From positions 1 to 18,411 of the forward strand of contig JBIKRQ010000098.1 in assembly GCA_044349155.1 (NCBI GenBank): a stretch of DNA of 18,411 bases. The letters run 5' to 3'. The translations under genes and the position numbers were made by a program. Every line of letters begins with the position of its first letter. Within the stretch, counting starts at the first letter, position 1. The notes below the pieces were generated by a model. It ran no database searches. It was given only the letters and a program-made list of their open reading frames with translations, and was not told the origin of the DNA. Shown here in pieces: positions 13,992 through 18,411 of the stretch. Source of the DNA: VGSZ01 sp044349155. GTDB taxonomy: Bacteria; Myxococcota; UBA727; VGSZ01.

Positions 13992-14022
13992 GACTCACCG
14001 CTGAGTCAAATATGACACTCAG
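13992..14022. promoter_or_regulatory. Overlapping TGAGTC/GACTCA inverted repeats upstream of the GST gene
   Basis: GACTCA (13992-13997) and TGAGTC (14002-14007) form a perfect inverted repeat; CTGAGT (14001-14006) can also pair with ACTCAG (14017-14022). The position, 62-92 bases before the GST start, suits an operator, but no regulator is known. Confidence 0.35.
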
Positions 14023-14083
14023 CTGACATGTGCATGGCCGAGAGTCTTCTTCGTCAGCCACAACGGCGACGAAGGAGCAGGCG

Positions 14084-14707
14084 ATGCAGATTCATGGTCA
14101 TTGGCGCAGTGGTTGTACTCGGCGCGTGTTGGCAACGTGGTTCGAGGTGCGCGACGACGCGCCGGAGTTCGTGCAGGTGGCCCTCGAGAAGCGTGAGCAG
14201 AAGGGGCCCGAGCATCTGCAGCGGCATCCCTTTGGTCGGGTGCCCGTGCTCGTCGACGGTGATTTCGTCCTCTACGAGTCGCAGGCGATCATGCGCCACA
14301 TCGCACAGGGCACCGCCCTCGTGCCGAACGACGCGAAGCGGCGCGCGACGATGGACCAGTTTCTGAGCGCGAGCCTGTCGTATCTGGCGACGCCAGCGAG
14401 CCTCATCAACCGCAACATCATGGTTGTGAAGCTGTTGGGCCTGCCGAGCAACCCCGAAGAGATCGAGCGCGGTCGCAGCGAAGTGGCCGAGGTGCTCTCG
14501 GTGTACGAACGCACCCTCGCCGACCGCGAGTATCTTGCCGGGCCGGTGTCGCTCGCCGACCTCGACGTGCTGCCCACGCTGCAGATGCTCGTCGACCTGA
14601 AGCAAGACGACCTGCTTGAAAACACCCCGCACGTGCGCGCCTGGAGTGAGCGGTTGCGCGCGCGCGCCAGCTGGCAGCGCGTGTTGGCGATGGCTGCACC
14701 GCGGTGA
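14084..14707 (+). CDS. Glutathione S-transferase-like protein
   Basis: A 207-residue protein of normal GST length. The N-terminal thioredoxin-like half has a possible catalytic Ser9/Cys11 (WRSGCTRRV), the cis-Pro motif GRVPVLVDGD (51-60) and the glutathione-contact ES (65-66) in LYESQAIMRHI. The C-terminal half is helical, with AGPVSLADLDVLPTLQML matching the usual S/N-capping box. It would conjugate or reduce electrophiles, or detoxify peroxides, in the cytosol. The ATG at 14084 has AAGGAG six bases before it and is preferred to an in-frame ATG at 14030. It follows the terminator of the lipoprotein gene, so it has its own promoter, and converges with the SDR gene. Confidence 0.85.
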   Translation: MQIHGHWRSGCTRRVLATWFEVRDDAPEFVQVALEKREQKGPEHLQRHPFGRVPVLVDGDFVLYESQAIMRHIAQGTALVPNDAKRRATMDQFLSASLSYLATPASLINRNIMVVKLLGLPSNPEEIERGRSEVAEVLSVYERTLADREYLAGPVSLADLDVLPTLQMLVDLKQDDLLENTPHVRAWSERLRARASWQRVLAMAAPR

Positions 14708-14720
14708 GCACGTGCGAGCT

Positions 14721-14740
14721 GCCGCGCGACCGTCCGCGGC
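14721..14740. terminator. Possible hairpin between the convergent GST and SDR genes
   Basis: GCCGCG (14721-14726) pairs with CGCGGC (14735-14740) around an 8-base loop, 14 bases past the GST stop and between convergent genes. No T-run on either side, so weak. Confidence 0.35.
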
Positions 14741-14771
14741 GCGGCTCGTTCGCTTGCACGCCGAAGCTTCC

Positions 14772-14805
14772 TCGACGCCTTCACTTCGACGCTTTCACCT
14801 CGACG
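14772..14805. repeat. 14-base tandem repeat at the SDR stop codon
   Basis: Units TCGACGCCTTCACT and TCGACGCTTTCACC, followed by a partial TCGACG. The repeat straddles the stop codon of the minus-strand SDR gene (14795-14797). Confidence 0.5.
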
Positions 14806-15820
14806 GGCGGCTGAAGGCGTCTTTCAGGAGTGGGCCAAAGCGACAGACGATGAGCAGGTCGGCCACAGCGGGCGACATGGCGTTGACCCATGCGAGCGCG
14901 CGCGTTGACCAGCCCATCACGGCCCGGTTCTTTCGCTGCAGCAGCGCTTGCAGCACGAAGTTCGCGACCACCGCCGGTGCCACCAACGGCGTGCCCATCT
15001 TCAGCCACAGCGCGGCGTGGGGGCGTTCGGCGTTGGTGTCGGCGGGCGCGGGGCACACGAACGTCAGGCGCTGCGAAGCACCCTCGAGGGCGAGCTCACG
15101 GTTCATCGACTCGACAAACGCCGCGAGGCCAGCGCGTGCCGCGACGTCGGCGGCGTAGTACGGCAGCGCCAGTCGTCCGTCGGCGAAGCCGCCGAGCAGC
15201 GCCAGGGAACCGTTGTGGTTGAGCTGCGGGAGAAACGCCCGCGTCAACAGCAGTGGGCCACGCAGGTCGACATCGAGCTCGCGATCAATCTCGTCGACGC
15301 TGTGGTCGAGCAAGCTCTTGCGCACGTCGACGCCGGCGGCGCACACCAGGTGGTCGACCGCGCCACAGCGGTTCGCCGCGGCTTCGATCGAGGCCGCATC
15401 GCCAAGGTCGATCGCATCAACGCTGACGTTCGGTCCTGCTTCGATGGCACGCACATCGCGCACGAGGGCGACCACGTCGGCACCCTCGCGCACGAGCGCC
15501 TGCACAATGCTGGTGCCCAGCCCGCCCGCAGCACCAACGACGACGACACGCTTGCCCGCATACGACGCGCCCGTGGTGACCTTTGGTGCCCGAAAGCGCG
15601 CCATCAGCGACGGACCCAACACAATACCGCCGCCCCAAAACAGCGCCTCGCCCGCAGCAATGCACGCACCAGCAATGGCCACGCGGGTGCTGCCATCGAG
15701 GGGCAAAAACGGCACGACGGCAAACGCCGCGAGCCACACCGGAAACGACGCGACCACGCTGACCCACGCTGCGGTTTCCAACGCCTGGCGCCATCGACTC
15801 TTGTTCGTTGTCGTCGTCAT
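14795..15820 (-). CDS. Membrane-anchored SDR-family protein lacking catalytic Ser and Lys
   Basis: A 341-residue protein. Two hydrophobic segments (about 17-40 and 47-70) precede a short-chain dehydrogenase/reductase fold from about residue 88. The cofactor loop GAAGGLG (96-102) keeps G-x3-G-x-G, while the NNAG motif reads CAAG (160-163). At the active site, the strand that normally ends in Ser-Ser reads LALLGG (206-211), and the Y-x3-K motif reads YAADV (222-226), so Tyr stays but Ser and Lys are Gly and Val. This suggests a non-enzymatic or unusual member. AAGGAG lies five bases before the ATG, and the start overlaps the stop of the TetR gene (ATGA, 15817-15820), so the two are coupled and co-regulated. 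The frame continues upstream through the TetR gene, but that part is a shadow. Confidence 0.8.
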   Translation of the reverse strand: MTTTTNKSRWRQALETAAWVSVVASFPVWLAAFAVVPFLPLDGSTRVAIAGACIAAGEALFWGGGIVLGPSLMARFRAPKVTTGASYAGKRVVVVGAAGGLGTSIVQALVREGADVVALVRDVRAIEAGPNVSVDAIDLGDAASIEAAANRCGAVDHLVCAAGVDVRKSLLDHSVDEIDRELDVDLRGPLLLTRAFLPQLNHNGSLALLGGFADGRLALPYYAADVAARAGLAAFVESMNRELALEGASQRLTFVCPAPADTNAERPHAALWLKMGTPLVAPAVVANFVLQALLQRKNRAVMGWSTRALAWVNAMSPAVADLLIVCRFGPLLKDAFSRPSR

Positions 15821-16368
15821 GCAGACTCCTTGCCTGGTGTGTGCGGGGTGGTGGCAATGGCGATCAGCCGCCGCGCGAGCGCTTGCCGTGACGCCTTCGA
15901 CGGCGGTGCCAGATCGAGCAGGTCGGCAAACCACAACCCATCGAGCGCCAACCGCACCACGAGGGCTGCGCCCTTGTCGACGCACGCGGCCGCCAACGCC
16001 TTCGACCATTGCCCGTAGCGTTCGCGCAGTGGTTGCAGCAGGTCGGGCGACAACGCGACCGCCGCCACGAGGGCCGCAGCAGTAGCGAAGTCGTCGTCGT
16101 CGTCGTGGACCGACGCGGTGATGTAGGCCGACACGAAGTCAGCACCACCTTCGCCCGCCGCAGCGACGCGTTCGTCGAACCGCGCGAGCAACCGATCGAC
16201 GAGGCCCGCGACGAGGTCGTCTTTGGCAGCGAAGTGATACAGCAGCCCGCCTTTGCTGAGGCCAGCCTCGGCAGCGACCGCGTCGAGCGTGAGCAGTGCT
16301 GCGCCGTCACGACGCACCACCCGTGCTGCTGCATCGAGGATGTCGTCGCGTCGCCCTCGTCTGCCCAT
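15817..16368 (-). CDS. TetR-family regulator of the SDR pair
   Basis: A 183-residue protein. The N-terminal helix-turn-helix (about 8-55) contains LTLDAVAAEAGLSKGGLLYHFAA; the SKGGLLYHF wording is typical of TetR proteins with the TetR_C_28-type ligand domain, which I assign tentatively. An Asp run (HDDDDDF, 88-94) sits in the ligand domain. GGAG lies seven bases before the ATG at 16368. Its own promoter (TTGAAA, 17 bp, TATTTA) contains a TACCG-N6-CGGTA palindrome, so it most likely represses itself and the SDR gene with which it overlaps by four bases. The divergent potassium channel gene shares the same upstream region. Confidence 0.87.
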   Translation of the reverse strand: MGRRGRRDDILDAAARVVRRDGAALLTLDAVAAEAGLSKGGLLYHFAAKDDLVAGLVDRLLARFDERVAAAGEGGADFVSAYITASVHDDDDDFATAAALVAAVALSPDLLQPLRERYGQWSKALAAACVDKGAALVVRLALDGLWFADLLDLAPPSKASRQALARRLIAIATTPHTPGKESA

Positions 16369-16426
16369 GTTTACGCTCCATGCCGGCTTCAAGACGCCGC
16401 ACACCCGGCGTTCCTTGCTTTCGCAA

Positions 16427-16455
16427 TAAATACCGTCTGGCCGGTACACTTTCAA
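16427..16455 (-). promoter_or_regulatory. Promoter of the TetR-SDR pair with embedded operator
   Basis: On the minus strand, TTGAAA (16455-16450) and TATTTA (16432-16427) are 17 bases apart. The spacer and the edge of the -10 box hold TACCG-N6-CGGTA (16431-16446), a plausible TetR binding site whose occupation would block RNA polymerase. Confidence 0.6.
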
Positions 16456-16524
16456 TCGCGGTTCGCAGCAGATCTGCAACGTGCGCCCCGTTGCGGCGGC
16501 ACGGCGAAGCATCAAGGTCAGGTC

Positions 16525-17445
16525 ATGAGCCTCTTTCGCAAGTCCTTGCGCCAACCGCAGGTCTCCGCTGGCGCCACCATTGTCGGCGCTGAGCGTCTGC
16601 CGCTGTTTCGCGACCTCTACCGCGTGTTTCTCGAAGCCAGCTGGTTGGCCGCCCTCGCAGGCATCGTTGTTACCTTCGTGGCCATCAACGTTGTCTACGG
16701 CGCCATCTATTTCGTTGTCGGCGGCATCGCCAACGCGCGCGATGGGTCGTTCTTCGACACGTTCGTGTTCAGCGTGCAAACCCTCGCCACCATTGGCTAC
16801 GGCGCGATGGCGCCGTCGACGTCAACGGCCCACCTCGTGGTTGTTTCGGAATCCATCGTTGGCCTGTTGGTGACCGCGTTGTCGACGGGCCTCGTGTTCG
16901 CGAAGTTCACGCGCTCGCCGGCGATGGTGGTGTTCACGAAGTGTGCGGTCATCTCGCCGATGAACGGCGTGCCGACGTTGCACATCCGCGTTGGCAACGA
17001 GCGCGGCACCCAGCTTGCCGAGGCGCAGGCACGGCTGCTGATGATCAAGACCGAGGTCACCACCGAAGGCGTCACCTGGTACCGCATGATCGACCTGCCG
17101 CTGCTGCGCGATCGCTCGCCGGTGATGGGCCGCAGCTGGAGCGTGCTGCACGTACTCGACGAGACCTCACCGCTGTTTGGCTTCACACCTGAGCGCATGG
17201 CCACAGAAGAGATCGAGATCGTGATCAGCATCGAGGGTGTTGACGACAGCACCGCGCAGACCGTGCACGCCCGCCACCGCTACGAAGACAACGACGTCGT
17301 CTTCGGTGCCCGCCACAAAGACATGGTCAGCCTCGACGCCGACGGCAAAGTCGTGCTCGACGTCCGCGCCTTCCACGAGACGGTGCCCACGGTGCCGACG
17401 CCGACGTTTCCGTATCCGCGCGCGCCGATGCCGCCGAGGGCCTGA
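16525..17445 (+). CDS. KirBac-type inward-rectifier potassium channel
   Basis: A 306-residue protein with the whole Kir plan: a slide helix (about 30-40), TM1 (about 42-64), a pore helix and filter VQTLATIGYGAM with TIGYG at 89-93, TM2 (about 103-126) and STGLVFAKFTR. A cytoplasmic immunoglobulin-like domain follows (VFTKCAVI, LHIRVGNERG, WSVLHVLDETSPLFG, HARHRYEDNDVVFGARHKDM), close to the usual bacterial length of about 300. It forms K+-selective tetramers in the inner membrane, gated by lipids or ligands at the cytoplasmic domain. The ATG at 16525 is chosen because the conserved part starts soon after and AAGGTCAGGT precedes it; the frame runs upstream through the promoter region and TetR gene without family resemblance. 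It is divergent from the TetR-SDR pair and may share their operator. Confidence 0.93.
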   Translation: MSLFRKSLRQPQVSAGATIVGAERLPLFRDLYRVFLEASWLAALAGIVVTFVAINVVYGAIYFVVGGIANARDGSFFDTFVFSVQTLATIGYGAMAPSTSTAHLVVVSESIVGLLVTALSTGLVFAKFTRSPAMVVFTKCAVISPMNGVPTLHIRVGNERGTQLAEAQARLLMIKTEVTTEGVTWYRMIDLPLLRDRSPVMGRSWSVLHVLDETSPLFGFTPERMATEEIEIVISIEGVDDSTAQTVHARHRYEDNDVVFGARHKDMVSLDADGKVVLDVRAFHETVPTVPTPTFPYPRAPMPPRA

Positions 17446-17548
17446 AGCAACTGCGACGCGATGTCGCGCGGCCGGTCGTCGCGTGGTGCGCCGTCGCGCG
17501 ACCCTCCGTCACGCTGGTTGCAGCAGGTGAGTCGCGTAGGTCTGCGCC

Positions 17549-18411
17549 ATGGACCTTCCCGTCTTTCACCTCGACGTCTTCAACAACCGATTGCTGATCG
17601 CGTTGATCGCGATCCTCCACGTCGTCATCAACCACGGCATGGCCGTTGGTGGCATTCCGGTGGTGGCGTGGCTTGAACACCGCGGCCTGCGCGATCCGAA
17701 CAACGCCGAGCACTGGGATCGGCTCGCCTACAAGCTGCTCACGGCGTTCTTCATCGTCACCACCACCGTTGGTGCGCTCACCGGCGTGGGCATCTGGCTG
17801 TCTGCAGGTCTCGTGAATCCCTACGCGATCGGCAGCTTGATTCGCGTGTTCTTCTGGGCGTGGTTCGTTGAGTGGATCGTCTTCGTCACCGAAGTGGTCT
17901 TGATCCTCATCTACTTCTTGACCTGGAAGAAGTGGACGGGTGAGCGCAAGCGCCGCCACGCGCGCCTGGGCGTCGGGCTCGCTGTCGCGTCGTGGATCAC
18001 GATGACGATCATCGTCGCCATCCTTGGCTTCATGATGGACCCGGGCTCGTGGTTGTCGGAGCGCACGCTGCTGCATGGTGTGTTCAATCCGGCGTACCTT
18101 CCGCAGCTCGCGTTTCGCACGCCGCTGGCCATGGTGATGGCTGGCGCCTTCGCTCTCGTCGTCGTTCGGTGGGCCTCGGCCAACTCGCCGGTGCGCGTGC
18201 TGGCCACTGCCACGTTGTCGCGCTGGATCCTGGCGTGGACACCGTTCGTGCTCATTGGAGGCACCTGGTATGCGCGCATCGTCCCCGAGGCGATGAAGGC
18301 CAACGTGCCCTCGGCCCTGCTCACGCAAGGCTTGCAGCAGTGGGCGTCGACGGCGCAGTGGGTGTTGCTGGCGGGCGTCGTGCTCGTGCTCTGCATCGCC
18401 TTGTGGGGAGC
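17549..18411 (+). CDS. Cytochrome bd oxidase subunit I-like membrane protein (3' end outside window)
   Basis: At least 287 residues are visible before the window ends. The layout recalls CydA: an N-terminal helix with His (AILHVVINHG, H24/H29), GALTGVGIWLSAGLVNP, then a helix with two acidic residues (FVEWIVFVTEVV, E108 and E115, like the conserved Glu pair of CydA), a loop TWKKW, FMMDPGSW, and NPAYLPQLAFRTPLAM. At least seven membrane segments can be drawn. It would take electrons from quinol or pass them to a partner in the inner membrane. It is divergent from E. coli-type CydA, and its quinol loop or any fused cytochrome c would be past the window end. AGGT lies about nine bases before the ATG. 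It starts 103 bp after the potassium channel gene on the same strand. Confidence 0.65.
   Translation, partial: MDLPVFHLDVFNNRLLIALIAILHVVINHGMAVGGIPVVAWLEHRGLRDPNNAEHWDRLAYKLLTAFFIVTTTVGALTGVGIWLSAGLVNPYAIGSLIRVFFWAWFVEWIVFVTEVVLILIYFLTWKKWTGERKRRHARLGVGLAVASWITMTIIVAILGFMMDPGSWLSERTLLHGVFNPAYLPQLAFRTPLAMVMAGAFALVVVRWASANSPVRVLATATLSRWILAWTPFVLIGGTWYARIVPEAMKANVPSALLTQGLQQWASTAQWVLLAGVVLVLCIALWG

Noticed and set aside
15817..16009. Longer SDR protein starting at 16009
   Set aside because: The extra part is the TetR gene in another frame; the ATG at 15820 has AAGGAG at the right distance and overlaps the TetR stop.

Overview
This is an 18.4-kb chromosomal segment of a high-GC bacterium, most likely a member of the Myxococcota (the former Deltaproteobacteria). 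I infer this from the strong G/C preference in codon third positions, several exported lipoproteins with long Gly-Glu spacers right after the signal peptide, Cys-rich (CxxGxxC-type) secreted proteins, a TonB-like AgmX/PglI-type lipoprotein, a secreted caspase-like protease tied to an ECF sigma factor, and fragments of a type III secretion gene. No rRNA, tRNA, CRISPR or intact insertion sequence was seen.

Left part (1-4135) looks worn and mosaic. It holds a frameshifted AgmX/PglI-domain lipoprotein gene (206-747, minus), about 610 bp with no credible gene, and a small-membrane-protein/GT1-glycosyltransferase pair (3152-1361, minus). Next comes the N-terminus of an FlhA/SctV-type export protein, broken after about 50 codons and abutting, in another frame, a lower-GC GGDEF domain (plus strand).

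Centre (4209-10377, minus) is the most interesting block. In transcription order it reads ECF sigma factor, zinc-binding transmembrane anti-sigma factor, exported caspase-like protease with an EF-hand-like loop, then four secreted Gly-Glu-spacer proteins. The first four genes overlap one another by 4 or 16 bases, so they are probably translated in a coupled way. The last three follow after gaps of about 110-240 bp that contain hairpins. I infer a surface- or envelope-sensing regulon whose output is a periplasmic or outer-surface protease with its lipoprotein partners.

Right part (10472-18411) carries a divergent quinone-oxidoreductase-like MDR gene and TetR regulator sharing an intergenic region with two CTTAC-N3-GTAAG palindromes. 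It continues with a 500-residue Cys-rich Gly-Glu-spacer lipoprotein with a strong terminator, a glutathione-S-transferase-like gene, and a TetR-SDR pair overlapping by four bases in which the SDR appears to lack its catalytic Ser and Lys. Divergent from that pair is a KirBac-type potassium channel, followed by the start of a cytochrome bd subunit I-like membrane protein cut by the window end.
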